A stretch of 26,640 nucleotides of DNA, taken from positions 1-26,640 of IMG/VR virus record IMGVR_UViG_3300038548_000332. One strand, written 5' to 3'. The stretch comes from a virus. Positions 8,309 through 16,850 of the stretch are shown here, in pieces (the first letter of the stretch is position 1; each line of letters begins with the position of its first letter). The position numbers and the translations under genes are program-made. Below the pieces are notes generated by a model. That model saw nothing but the letters and a program-made list of their open reading frames with translations. It did no database searches and had not been told where the DNA came from.

Positions 8309-9036
8309 TGGCAATCCTTAACATAAATACAGACGCGGTTGTCGCCCACACCAACAGACTTGAAAAAATGCATCGGTCGGCATTACCGGTGGCCATTCGT
8401 GGTTCGCTGAATAGTGCTGCGTTTGATGTTAAACTCAAGACAATGCCGTTGAGTGCCAAACGTGAATTCACCGAAAGGAACAAGACCTTTTTCAAGGCAA
8501 ACAGCCGTGTTGCGATGGCGAAAGGATTTGATGTGAAGTCAATGAAAGCTTTTGTTGGATTCACTGGAATAAGATTGAAAGGCGGGAATAATTTTTCCGT
8601 GAATGATTTAACACAACAGGAATTTGGTGGAACAATAAAAAAGCGATCATTCATTCCAACCGATGCCGCTAGGGGAGGAAACAAAGCAAAGCCGGTCCGA
8701 CCTTCCAACCGATTATCAAAAATAAATAATATTGTTAATCAAAATAGATTTTCAGGAAATAGAAAACAGAGATTTATAAAAGCCATAAATAGGGCTGGAA
8801 AAGGTGGTTATGTTTTAGGTGGTTCTACACTGGGTCAAAATACACTTTTCAAAGTTAATTCATTGAATAAAAAAGGTGGATTCAAAATTACACCGTTGTA
8901 TGATTTTAAAGAAGGTAGAAATGTCAGGGTTAAACCAACACATTTCATGAGCAAAGCATCATTAGTTTCAGGCAGAAAAATTGAGGCTTTCTATGTTAAA
9001 GAAGCCAAACGACAATTTGAACGATTAAGAAAATGA
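8308..9036 (+). CDS. Minor tail protein Z-like / tail completion candidate
   Basis: 242 residues, very basic (Lys/Arg-rich). The N-terminal half, with ALPVAIRGSLNSAAFDVKLK and FTERNKTFFKANSRVAMA, matches the pattern of prophage minor tail protein Z/gp10-like proteins: a helix ending in Asn-x-x-A-F-x-x-K, then F-x-x-R-N/T and F-F-K. The middle contains an LTQQEFGGTI element, also seen in that family. The C-terminal part is Gly/Lys-rich and likely disordered, perhaps nucleic-acid or virion bound. The ATG overlaps the metallopeptidase stop (TAATG). In lambda gpZ and HK97 gp10 the role is tail completion; that is plausible but not shown. Confidence 0.5.
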   Translation: MAILNINTDAVVAHTNRLEKMHRSALPVAIRGSLNSAAFDVKLKTMPLSAKREFTERNKTFFKANSRVAMAKGFDVKSMKAFVGFTGIRLKGGNNFSVNDLTQQEFGGTIKKRSFIPTDAARGGNKAKPVRPSNRLSKINNIVNQNRFSGNRKQRFIKAINRAGKGGYVLGGSTLGQNTLFKVNSLNKKGGFKITPLYDFKEGRNVRVKPTHFMSKASLVSGRKIEAFYVKEAKRQFERLRK

Positions 9037-10253
9037 GTTGGATCGAACGATTAAATAATAAACTTATTATCACTTGTGGTGATGGCAGGGAGTTCACTCC
9101 TAAATGGAAAAATGCCGTCAAAACATTGGAATACAATGTGACTGAATTTAATTTCCCGGAGGTTTCAGGAACATTGGTTAAAAGACAAAGACCAAAGGGT
9201 CGTAAATATGGGATTGAATTTTATTTTGAAGGTGAGGATAATATTGAAGTGTCAAATGATTTTGAAGCATCCTCAAACGATCCGCGTCCATGGGTGATTT
9301 CACATCCTTATTATGACCGGATTGTCGTTCAACCGTTGTCATTGAATATTGATAACACCAAACATAATTCAACTAAGATCACAGGCACCATTATTGAGAC
9401 CATCACGGACACCAATCCACGAACGAGTGTTGATGCTCAGGATAAAATTATCGCAGATCAGGGCGCATTAAATACCACTTTTGAGGAGTCTTACGTGAAT
9501 GATGTATCACCGGTGATTGATGATGTGAATCAAATGAATGAAAATAATGACGCTTTATTTTTAGAAGGTGAGAAAGCAATCACGGACACATCAGATTTTG
9601 AAAGTTATTTCAACGCTTTCAACACTGCTAATTCAGCGATATTGAACGCAATAGATGAGCCACTCACGGCAATTAGAACATTGCAAGCGGTGATAAATGC
9701 ACCGGCCTTATTTTTAGTAGGGATTGAATTGAGGGTTGAAACTTTAAAAACTCAATTCGAAAAATTGCTTCAATCGATTGTTGGTATAACAGAATTTTCA
9801 CTGAAAAAATTGTTTGAAAATAATGCCGGTGTATTGGTTTCTGCCATGGCGCTTGCTTTGGTTTCTAATTCAACATTCAGTAGTCGGACCGATGTTTTCA
9901 GTTTTATTGAGGGATTAATTGACGACTATGCAAATTATTTGACCAACCTGGACAATATTCAAAGTGACAATTCAAATTCACCGGATAGTTTTGTTCCGGA
10001 TTTCAGGTCACAACTATTATTGAATGATTTGATAAATTTCACAGTTTCTAATTTGTTTGAAATTGCGATTGATTCACGTCAAGAAAGGTCTATAATATTA
10101 GAGGAGGACAACAACATCATCAATGTGGCACATAGATTTTATGGATTAGAGATCAATGATTCCACAATTGATGAACTGATTTCAACCAACGAAATTGGGT
10201 TGAATGAATATTTGGGATTGAAAAAAGGTAGGAAAATCGTATATTTCGTTTGA
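9033..10253 (+). CDS. DNA-circularisation-type tail protein with LysM-like C-terminus (Mu gp43 position)
   Basis: 406 residues. It starts SWIERLNNKLIITCGDGREF, the opening of the DNA_circ_N family (Mu gp43), followed by a beta domain in which GTLVKRQRPKGRKYGIEFYF and HPYYDRIVVQPLSL stand out. Residues about 130-330 are helical. The last 50 residues (NNIINVAHRFYGLEINDSTI, then GLKKGRKIVYFV) look like a tail-protein-X/LysM module, which in phages binds peptidoglycan or the baseplate. Despite the family name, such proteins are tail/baseplate components near the hub. It overlaps the preceding gene by four bases and is followed after one base by the next. Confidence 0.65.
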   Translation: MSWIERLNNKLIITCGDGREFTPKWKNAVKTLEYNVTEFNFPEVSGTLVKRQRPKGRKYGIEFYFEGEDNIEVSNDFEASSNDPRPWVISHPYYDRIVVQPLSLNIDNTKHNSTKITGTIIETITDTNPRTSVDAQDKIIADQGALNTTFEESYVNDVSPVIDDVNQMNENNDALFLEGEKAITDTSDFESYFNAFNTANSAILNAIDEPLTAIRTLQAVINAPALFLVGIELRVETLKTQFEKLLQSIVGITEFSLKKLFENNAGVLVSAMALALVSNSTFSSRTDVFSFIEGLIDDYANYLTNLDNIQSDNSNSPDSFVPDFRSQLLLNDLINFTVSNLFEIAIDSRQERSIILEEDNNIINVAHRFYGLEINDSTIDELISTNEIGLNEYLGLKKGRKIVYFV

Positions 10254-10254
10254 T

Positions 10255-11355
10255 ATGGACAATAATCAATTAGTTGACGTAGTAAAAACCCTCAAGAAAA
10301 CAGAGCTTGTTTTTGGCACAAACAATTGCACACTCAGGGTTGGTAAATCTGATGTTAAAGTCGAGGACCAAGATGGTGATGAATTGATTTCAATTTATCC
10401 AGAAATAAGGGAACGAGAATATCGGGTTTTATATAGTTCACCAACGTTGAATAAGCACGGGACATCAACCGCACAAGAATTAGTTGATTTCTGGGAACTC
10501 AATAATTTTTTTTTTGATGTAGGTTCACAAGTCATTGCGGACGGTCGTGTTGAATTCCGTGCGGACCTACCAATCACCATTGGATTTCCTGCAGTTGGTG
10601 CCATATATTTTGTTGAACAACCAACATTGATACTTGGAGTATGGAAACAATACACCTCGGGGGATTACATAAAAGACACCGACACCGGAAGCCTCAGCGA
10701 TTGGATAAAAACGAATAAAAAATCAAGGTTCACAACATCGGAATTTCGTGTTCTTGACAATGTTGACCAGTCAAAACAGCTTGCTTTTAATCTTTCCAAT
10801 TTCATCACCGCAATAACAAGAACATTTACATGGCCGGATAAAGATGGTACAGTTTTTATGGCTGAAGATGATGACAAACAAGCGTTAATAAGCTTTAGAA
10901 AAGTTGTTGGACAGTTAGTCACAGACCTTTCTACTGAATTGGATAATATTATAACATTTCCAATTGCAAACCCAATGCCAACAGCCCCAACAGTTTTGGA
11001 TTTTGATGGAACTATTTTATCAATACTTCAAAGACACCCAACAAAAAACAGTAGAATATTGTATAATTTTGTTCTCACAAATTCAAGCAATTCAGCGGTT
11101 AATGTTACCGTTAATATTAGAGCATCTATTGATGGTGGATTGACTTATCCTGTTATCGCAAACACTGAAACATTCCCAATGTTACCAAAATCAGGCGGTG
11201 ATAATGCTTCCTCATTTCCAAGCATAGGCGAATGGATTAGTGATCAACCATCATTGGTGCCTGTTTTTGTGAAGGTTCAGGTATTTGCAGACATAACAAA
11301 TGTTGTCACTGTTGAACCCGGATCAACTCTGAATTTAGACGGACGTTACAAATAA
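10255..11355 (+). CDS. Putative virion protein, tail-fibre-like
   Basis: 366 residues, no firm family. Around residues 183-208 is AFNLSNFITAITRTFTWPDK followed by DGTVFM, which resembles the segment found in many phage tail fibres and spikes: an Asn-x-S strand, a T-x-R-T turn, then P-D-x-D/S-G-T. The remainder is predicted mainly beta, with a C-terminal domain (TNSSNSAVNVTVNIRASIDG) like an immunoglobulin or jelly-roll sandwich. It lies between the gp43-like protein and the hub, inside the tail operon, so a structural role is likely. What it binds cannot be said. Confidence 0.45.
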   Translation: MDNNQLVDVVKTLKKTELVFGTNNCTLRVGKSDVKVEDQDGDELISIYPEIREREYRVLYSSPTLNKHGTSTAQELVDFWELNNFFFDVGSQVIADGRVEFRADLPITIGFPAVGAIYFVEQPTLILGVWKQYTSGDYIKDTDTGSLSDWIKTNKKSRFTTSEFRVLDNVDQSKQLAFNLSNFITAITRTFTWPDKDGTVFMAEDDDKQALISFRKVVGQLVTDLSTELDNIITFPIANPMPTAPTVLDFDGTILSILQRHPTKNSRILYNFVLTNSSNSAVNVTVNIRASIDGGLTYPVIANTETFPMLPKSGGDNASSFPSIGEWISDQPSLVPVFVKVQVFADITNVVTVEPGSTLNLDGRYK

Positions 11356-11359
11356 AATT

Positions 11360-12232
11360 ATGAGCAAGCTAAAAATTGAAAATATCAACATAGAAGCTAG
11401 TGAATCAGCACTGAAAGCAATCTTGACTATTGGATTAGTTGCAAATTATTCAAAATTTGTCAATGGACTTATCTACACTTTTTATATAGATGCCGTTGTT
11501 GGTGATTGCAAGCCGGACGATAATGAACCGGGGTATTGGATAAAGCACAATTATGACAAATTTAACTTCATATCAATTGTTGATGATAACTATGATTTTG
11601 TATCCAACAACTCAGTGGATATCAGTTCGATTGAAAATTGGGATATATTTGGCTATAAGTTAATTGGATCTGTTTTCGGCTTTAAAGATTTCATGTCTCT
11701 TAGAAGTATTATAAAAGTATTGATAGAATCAAAATGCGGAGGTGATTATTCTACATTTGAATCAACATTGAATAATAATGAAAAAGGAATAGCTTATAAG
11801 ATTATACCGACTAAAATAGTTAAAAAACGCGGTTATATTTTTTTCTCAGATCAGTGTGGAGGTGACGAAATAGCCTCAAACTATGTTGAATCATATATAG
11901 GCATGGCTGAATTAGCTAGGAAAAAAAGATATTTAAAATTTGTTTTGTATGTGTATTCAGAACTAGAAAATTCAGACGGTCTCAAGGCTGAAAAAAGAGT
12001 CAGAGAGAACCAATTATTAACCCAATTTGTAGAAAGGGGTGTTATGAAGAAGTCGGACGATGATGTAGATGGTCTATCCGATTGGTTGAACGGAACTTCA
12101 GGGACAGAGTTCGAAAACGATAGTTTGATAAATAGTCTTAACATAGGCACATATACATTGAATGATCCCGGATTGACGAAACAACAGTTCGTTGATAATT
12201 GTATTGGTATTTTAGAAAACGGATTGTACTAA
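11360..12232 (+). CDS. Hypothetical protein in tail operon
   Basis: 290 residues, not recognised. It starts SKLKIENINIEASESALKAI, has no signal peptide or membrane segment, and is acidic overall. Paired Cys-Gly-Gly elements occur (SKCGGDYS and DQCGGDEI, about 52 residues apart). A helical, charged stretch (EKRVRENQLLTQFVERGVM) precedes a C-terminal segment, LSDWLNGTSGTEFENDSLIN. The first 200 codons use many ATA and AGA codons, unlike flanking baseplate genes, suggesting independent acquisition. It follows the previous gene after four bases. A virion role is inferred only from the operon. Confidence 0.6.
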   Translation: MSKLKIENINIEASESALKAILTIGLVANYSKFVNGLIYTFYIDAVVGDCKPDDNEPGYWIKHNYDKFNFISIVDDNYDFVSNNSVDISSIENWDIFGYKLIGSVFGFKDFMSLRSIIKVLIESKCGGDYSTFESTLNNNEKGIAYKIIPTKIVKKRGYIFFSDQCGGDEIASNYVESYIGMAELARKKRYLKFVLYVYSELENSDGLKAEKRVRENQLLTQFVERGVMKKSDDDVDGLSDWLNGTSGTEFENDSLINSLNIGTYTLNDPGLTKQQFVDNCIGILENGLY

Positions 12233-12241
12233 ATCTAATTA

Positions 12242-13297
12242 ATGATACTTAAAATTGACGATAGAATCCGGAACCGAAAGGTTGAATTTTTCAACAACTT
12301 TTCCCTTCAATTGAAATATGATAGTGTTGCATCAACGTTTTCATTCTCATTCCTATACAATCCAGACAATCAAGAACACGTTGAATTGGGTGTAATTGGT
12401 CATTATCACATTGGAAGGCTGGAACATAATGGTCAATTATTAGTCACCGGTTACATCTTATCAAATGTTTTCAAGGACACTGAAAAAAAGAATCTTGCAA
12501 ACTTCAGTGGCTATTCATTGCCTGGAGTTCTGGAGGATTCAAGCATTCCTGTTGATTTGTACCCGCTGCAATTTGATGGGCTATCATTGAAGGAAATCGC
12601 TGAAAAATTGGTTTCTAAATTCGATTTCAATATTGTCATAGATTCATCGGTACGTGCGCGCATGAACCAAGTGTTTGATGTTTCAACGGCAAATGAAAAA
12701 CAGTCAATCAAACAATATTTGGCGGAATTGGCTTCACAAAAAAACATCATATTAAGCCATGATGAAAAGGGTAATTTGCTATTTACTCAAGCCAAAGCTA
12801 ATCAACAACCAATATTGAACTTCGATGGTGGAATTCCATTCACATCAATGACGCTGAAATTCAATGGACAACCGATGCACTCACATATCACAGTGATGAA
12901 ACAAGCCAGTTCGGAAGGTGGAAACGCTGGTCAATCAACAATCCGCAATCCTTATGTCCCGTTTGTATTCAGACCGAAAACAATAATTCAAAGTTCAGGT
13001 GATGATAATGACACGTCAGAAACAGCGAAAATGGTTTTGGCTAGTGAATTGAAAAACTTTAAATTAACCATTGTCACAGATAGATGGGAGATAGATGGTG
13101 ATATCATAAAGCCAAACAACATCATTTCGGTGACGAATGCCGAAATATCATTGTTTAAAAAGACTGAATGGTTTATTGAATCAGTAACTTTGACCGGTGA
13201 TGAAAAGAAAACCGTTGCAACACTTAAATGCGTATTGCCTGAGGTGTACAATGGTCAAACACCAAAGTATATTTTTGAAGGTATTAATTTACACTAA
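12242..13297 (+). CDS. Baseplate hub protein, late control D / Mu gp44 type
   Basis: 351 residues, the usual size of Mu gpP (gp44), P2 gpD and T4 gp27-like hub proteins. The order of elements fits: an N-terminal beta-barrel half (FSLQLKYDSVASTFSFSF), a VTGYI strand, the LPGVLEDSSIPVDLYPL turn, an inserted helix domain (SLKEIAEKLVSKFDF), a second barrel (GGIPFTSMTLKFNGQPMHSH) and a C-terminal strand-rich region (WFIESVTLTG). The hub forms the trimeric centre of the baseplate above the spike. It comes just before the spike gene, separated only by a small gene. The N-terminal Met is 9 bases past the preceding stop, after an AT-rich leader. Confidence 0.8.
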   Translation: MILKIDDRIRNRKVEFFNNFSLQLKYDSVASTFSFSFLYNPDNQEHVELGVIGHYHIGRLEHNGQLLVTGYILSNVFKDTEKKNLANFSGYSLPGVLEDSSIPVDLYPLQFDGLSLKEIAEKLVSKFDFNIVIDSSVRARMNQVFDVSTANEKQSIKQYLAELASQKNIILSHDEKGNLLFTQAKANQQPILNFDGGIPFTSMTLKFNGQPMHSHITVMKQASSEGGNAGQSTIRNPYVPFVFRPKTIIQSSGDDNDTSETAKMVLASELKNFKLTIVTDRWEIDGDIIKPNNIISVTNAEISLFKKTEWFIESVTLTGDEKKTVATLKCVLPEVYNGQTPKYIFEGINLH

Positions 13298-13307
13298 AAT
13301 AATAGTC

Positions 13308-13526
13308 ATGAAAAAAGAAAAGAAAAACGAGCCTATTGTAATGTATGGTGAAGCACCTATGAAACTCAATAAAGAAAGGAAATGGTTTGATGTATATATT
13401 GAAGATGTTAATATCAAAAATAGAAAACTTAAAATATTTAAAAGGTTTGAATTTATAATCAAAGGACTAACATTTAAAGGATTACGTTCAATCAATTTAT
13501 CTATTTATCAATCCGATATGTTTTGA
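13308..13526 (+). CDS. Small basic hypothetical protein between hub and spike
   Basis: 72 residues, from the ATG at 13308. The frame is open further upstream to a Met at 13197, but that part overlaps the hub gene and reads as a shadow of it. The protein begins MKKEKKNEPIVMYGEAPMKL and is rich in Lys, Ile and Phe, with alternating hydrophobic residues suggesting a small beta domain (FDVYIEDVNIKNRKLKIF). No homologue is recognised. It interrupts the usual hub-spike adjacency, and its 3' end (ATGTTTTGAAC) overlaps the TTG start of the spike gene, so it may couple spike translation. More AT-rich than its neighbours. Confidence 0.55.
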   Translation: MKKEKKNEPIVMYGEAPMKLNKERKWFDVYIEDVNIKNRKLKIFKRFEFIIKGLTFKGLRSINLSIYQSDMF

Positions 13527-14047
13527 ACTTAGTCAAAATTATATCTTCTGAATTCGACAATTTAAAGAGGCGAATTGTGAAGTTTCTCAGGTATGGATTG
13601 AGTGATGTACAAACGTCATTTCAAGCGAGTCCATATGGAGTTGATTCAAATCCAATTAAAGACATGATTGCAGTATATACCGCAACTCAAGAAAAGGGAA
13701 AAACGGTCATTGTTGGATATATCAACACAAATCAAATTGCTGATGTAGGTGAAAACCGTATATTTTCCACTGACTCTGAGGGTAATGTAGTGATGTTTTT
13801 GCATTTGAAAAATGATGGCACAGCGGAATTTGGTGGAGATGATGATTTCATGGTTAGATTCAATGAATTACAAACAGGATTTGATGAATTGGTTAATGAT
13901 CATAATGACTTGGTACAGGCATTTAATACGCATGTACATCCGGGCGTTACATCCGGGGGAGCATCAACATTAATAACAATTGAACCTGAAGTACCTTCAT
14001 CGGCAGATATAACACCGGCCAAGATCGAGGAAATAAAAACTTTGTAA
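13523..14047 (+). CDS. Baseplate spike, Mu gp45 / gpV-like
   Basis: 174 residues, starting at a TTG that overlaps the preceding stop. No in-frame ATG precedes it without entering the small upstream gene, so the start is uncertain by a few residues. The N-terminal half is the small OB-like domain (TVIVGYINTNQIADVGENRI, FSTDSEGNVVMFLHLKNDGT) that precedes the needle in Mu gp45. The helix NDLVQAFNTHVHPG carries His137-x-His139, the HxH arrangement that in P2 gpV and related spikes coordinates iron at the tip. The trimeric spike pierces the outer membrane. Function is supported by these features and by its place after the hub. Confidence 0.75.
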   Translation: MNLVKIISSEFDNLKRRIVKFLRYGLSDVQTSFQASPYGVDSNPIKDMIAVYTATQEKGKTVIVGYINTNQIADVGENRIFSTDSEGNVVMFLHLKNDGTAEFGGDDDFMVRFNELQTGFDELVNDHNDLVQAFNTHVHPGVTSGGASTLITIEPEVPSSADITPAKIEEIKTL

Positions 14048-14069
14048 CACAAATTAACTACTTTGCAAT

Positions 14070-14396
14070 ATGAACAATTCAGTATTTTATAATTCGGAAG
14101 CCATATTTGTGGATTCGGTCACAGAAAATTGTGATAAAATTGCGAAAATTGATTTAATTCTTGATGCACTTTTGACCAGTGCCATGGTTGCGGCTGGAAA
14201 TGATAATATCCGTGAATATTCTTTGAATGATGGTCAAACCGTTATTCGAACCGAGTACAGCGGAACGGATGCCGTGATGAAGTCATATCGATCATGGGAA
14301 TCAATTAGGCAAATATACATCAACAGGGTCAACGGTAGAATGGTGAGGCTTGTTGATGGCAAAAGCGTAAACAACGGGAGACATGGAGGACGTTAA
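14070..14396 (+). CDS. gpW-like head-tail connector
   Basis: 108 residues. The central part (IAKIDLILDALLTSAMVAAG, then IREYSLNDGQTVIRTEYSG) follows the gpW pattern: two helices around a short strand pair with a D-G-Q-T turn, as in the lambda gpW family. The last segment (SIRQIYINRVNGRMVRLVDG) is a basic helix plus tail. In lambda, W stabilises filled heads and sits just before the portal gene B; here the gene overlaps the portal gene by 14 bases. The identification is by pattern and position. It begins 22 bases after the spike stop. Confidence 0.55.
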   Translation: MNNSVFYNSEAIFVDSVTENCDKIAKIDLILDALLTSAMVAAGNDNIREYSLNDGQTVIRTEYSGTDAVMKSYRSWESIRQIYINRVNGRMVRLVDGKSVNNGRHGGR

Positions 14397-16032
14397 AAAA
14401 AAGAAATTCATTGAAAAAGCTGTTGATAAATTCAACGGTATGTTGGGTATATCATTCGGTAATGATAAGATAAAAGGAGAACCACAAATGGAAGCCCGTT
14501 CCAGATCACACGGAGTATCAAGCAACATTTTTTCAGTGCCATTTGACGGTGAAAAAAATCTTGGTGAGATAGGACCCATAAAAGATTACTTTTTGCAATA
14601 TGACCTTTTAAGATTAAGGTCATGGCAATCATATCTGGAGAGTGAAATCACCCAAACTGTTTTGGGGAAATATACGAAATGGATAATTGGATCGGGTTTG
14701 AAATTACAATCTGAGCCAAACAAAACCGTCTTGGAATCTGAGGGTATAAATGAGGATCTTGATAATTTCACAAAGAATGTCGAGGCGAGATTTGGACTTT
14801 ATTCGAAATCAAAAACTGCAGATCATTCCGGAATGAGCACGTTGAATTCAATTGCAAAAACGGCATATTTGAATTCAATTGTTGGTGGTGATGTGTTGGT
14901 TGTTCTTAGATTGGTCAAAGGTGTTGTGAAAGTCCAATTGATTGATGGTGAACATGTGAGAACTGACAGATTTGGGATTCAAAATGTTCCTCAAACACTT
15001 GAAAATGGAAATATTATCATCAATGGAATTGAGATGTCAAGCACTGGTGAACATATTTCATACCGCATTTTGAATTCTTTGTTCAAAAGCCAAACAATAA
15101 GGGCCAAAACTAAGTCCGGATTAACTCAGGCATTTTTGATATATGGTTTTAGATATCGATTGAATAATCACAGAGGATTGCCGTTGATATCCGTTGTTCT
15201 GGAGCCTTTGAAAAAACTTGAGAGATACAAAGAGGCTACCGTTGGGAGTGCTGAGGAGCGGCAAAAAATAGCATTCTTTATTGAACATGGCGTGAATTCA
15301 ACCGGTGAAAATCCCATGGGAAAACAAATGGCAAAGGCATTTGATATAAATGCAAATGATTCCGACCTCCCCAAAGATATCAACGGGACTGAATTGGCCA
15401 ACACCATCGCGGCAACCACCAATAAAGAGACATACAACATGCCTCAGGACTCCACATTGAAGCAATTGGAGAGTAAAAATGAACTTCATTTCAAGGACTT
15501 TTATAATGTAAATATTGATTTGATATGTGCATCAATTGGAATTCCACCTGAAGTGGCAATGTCTAAATATGACAGTAATTTTTCCGCAAGTAGGGCGGCA
15601 TTAAAGGATTGGGAGCACACAATTTTGATTGAACGTCAGGCATTCAAGGAACAATTTTATCAAAACGTTTATCTATTTTGGTTGGAATTCAACATTTTGC
15701 AAAACAATGTTTCAGCACCTGGATATCTCATTTCAGGGAAACAAAGTATAGTAAAACAGTCTTATCAAAGCTGCAGATTCATTGGTGCGGGTGTTCCTCA
15801 TATCGATCCGCTCAAAGAAGTTGAAGCCGAACGCGCCAAATTAGGTCCGGCCGGTGCTCAGATTCCATTGACCACGGTTGAGAAATCAACGGAGGCGTTG
15901 AACGCGGGTGACTCAGAACAAAATTTGACTCAGTTTATTAAAGAGGTTGAGGATTTCAAGAAATCCGGAATTGAGGTTGTTCCACCAACACCGGCAACAA
16001 CACCACCAAACGATGATGATGATGGTGAATAA
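14383..16032 (+). CDS. Portal protein (lambda gpB family)
   Basis: 549 residues, the usual portal length. The N-terminal part contains MEARSRSHGVSSN, the R-x-R-S motif of lambda-type portals, then VLGKYTKWIIGSGLKLQSEP, matching the V-G-x-G-x-x-L-Q turn. The ring-forming domain has VVLEPLKKLERYKEATVGSA, and the clip and crown include ICASIGIPPEVAMSKYDSNF with SASRAALK, a conserved C-terminal element. The protein ends in an Asp-rich tail (DDDDGE). Portals form the dodecameric DNA gate of the head. No terminase precedes it, although lambda-type phages normally have terminase, W and portal together. Confidence 0.9.
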   Translation: MEDVKKKKFIEKAVDKFNGMLGISFGNDKIKGEPQMEARSRSHGVSSNIFSVPFDGEKNLGEIGPIKDYFLQYDLLRLRSWQSYLESEITQTVLGKYTKWIIGSGLKLQSEPNKTVLESEGINEDLDNFTKNVEARFGLYSKSKTADHSGMSTLNSIAKTAYLNSIVGGDVLVVLRLVKGVVKVQLIDGEHVRTDRFGIQNVPQTLENGNIIINGIEMSSTGEHISYRILNSLFKSQTIRAKTKSGLTQAFLIYGFRYRLNNHRGLPLISVVLEPLKKLERYKEATVGSAEERQKIAFFIEHGVNSTGENPMGKQMAKAFDINANDSDLPKDINGTELANTIAATTNKETYNMPQDSTLKQLESKNELHFKDFYNVNIDLICASIGIPPEVAMSKYDSNFSASRAALKDWEHTILIERQAFKEQFYQNVYLFWLEFNILQNNVSAPGYLISGKQSIVKQSYQSCRFIGAGVPHIDPLKEVEAERAKLGPAGAQIPLTTVEKSTEALNAGDSEQNLTQFIKEVEDFKKSGIEVVPPTPATTPPNDDDDGE

Positions 16033-16210
16033 TGATGTTTATATTCAGGCAAAATATGTCGTTATAATTGATTTTATGAATGAACATCCCAATGATAGCC
16101 AATTTTTGATAACTCAATTATTGAAGAAAATACAGACAGATAGTGAATTGATTGGGTACGAAAAAGGGTTTCAAGAAGCGGTTGAACTTGACAACAAAAA
16201 AAGCGGATAA
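16022..16210 (+). CDS. Small hypothetical protein after portal
   Basis: 62 residues from the ATG at 16022; three in-frame ATGs sit immediately upstream (16013-16021) in a GAT repeat, so the exact start is open. Longer starts lie deep within the portal gene and are shadow sequence. The chain is charged and helical (MVNNDVYIQAKYVV, MNEHPNDSQFLITQLLKKIQ) with no membrane segment or known domain. It overlaps the portal stop by 11 bases, implying coupled translation. In many phages a small gene follows the portal, but the function is not known here. Confidence 0.55.
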   Translation: MVNNDVYIQAKYVVIIDFMNEHPNDSQFLITQLLKKIQTDSELIGYEKGFQEAVELDNKKSG

Positions 16211-16247
16211 ATTTTGATTATATTTAAAAACATCAAATCCATAAATT

Positions 16248-16850
16248 ATGACAGGCATTGATTTTAGTTCACTATATAATTTATATAGTAAGTTCAATTA
16301 TCCATTCTATGACTCCGGAAGGTTCAATGTAAATTTTGGAGCATTCCGAGATGATTCGGAAACAACAGATGAATTCAATGATATTATATTCTTGACATTC
16401 ATTGATGATTTTGGACGTCCAAATGTATTGACCATAAAAGGCACTACCAAACCTGGGGCTTATTGGCTTGGTGATAAAATGGGAAATTCCAAAGGGACGT
16501 TTGTTTTAGATGAAGGATATTATAGACAATGTTTCATGGAAGGATTACACCGTGGAAAATACCAATGCTTGGTGCAAGCTGCGATGGGTATTTTCAAAGG
16601 TCGTAGAGATAACAATAAAAATGGAGTCATTGACTATGATGGTCCTGTGTATGATGACGTAACAGGCTTGAATTTTCACACAACGAGTTTCCTTAATGAT
16701 AAGGAAAAGGTTGGTGCTTATTCAGCCGGTTGTCAGGTTGCCCAAGATGATAAAGATTTATTGATGATGTTGCCTATCATATTGAAAAGTATGGAAATCT
16801 ATGGTGGCAAAGTCAGTTATGCGTTGTTTAACAAAAAAGATTTTTTCTAA
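16248..16850 (+). CDS. Putative endolysin with YkuD-like active-site pattern
   Basis: 200 residues. Near the C-terminus, GLNFHTTSF carries His144 and VGAYSAGCQV carries Ser159-x-Gly-Cys162. This H-x(n)-S-x-G-C arrangement is that of L,D-transpeptidase/YkuD enzymes, whose Cys attacks peptidoglycan stem peptides. The N-terminal half (LTIKGTTKPGAYWLGDKMGN) is a beta domain. Related Bacteroidota prophage proteins sit with lysis genes, so a cell-wall cleaving role is inferred. It has no signal peptide and would need a holin or spanin-type partner. It is followed one base into the next gene by the permuted papain-like peptidase. The exact fold is uncertain. Confidence 0.5.
   Translation: MTGIDFSSLYNLYSKFNYPFYDSGRFNVNFGAFRDDSETTDEFNDIIFLTFIDDFGRPNVLTIKGTTKPGAYWLGDKMGNSKGTFVLDEGYYRQCFMEGLHRGKYQCLVQAAMGIFKGRRDNNKNGVIDYDGPVYDDVTGLNFHTTSFLNDKEKVGAYSAGCQVAQDDKDLLMMLPIILKSMEIYGGKVSYALFNKKDFF

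Noticed and set aside
13197-13307. Longer start for the 72-residue gene, inside the hub gene.
   Set aside because: The hub frame is clearly coding there, and the ATG at 13308 has a normal A/T-rich leader just past the hub stop.
15947-16021. Longer upstream start for the small gene after the portal.
   Set aside because: The added part is the portal's acidic C-terminus read in another frame (His-rich, then four Met).
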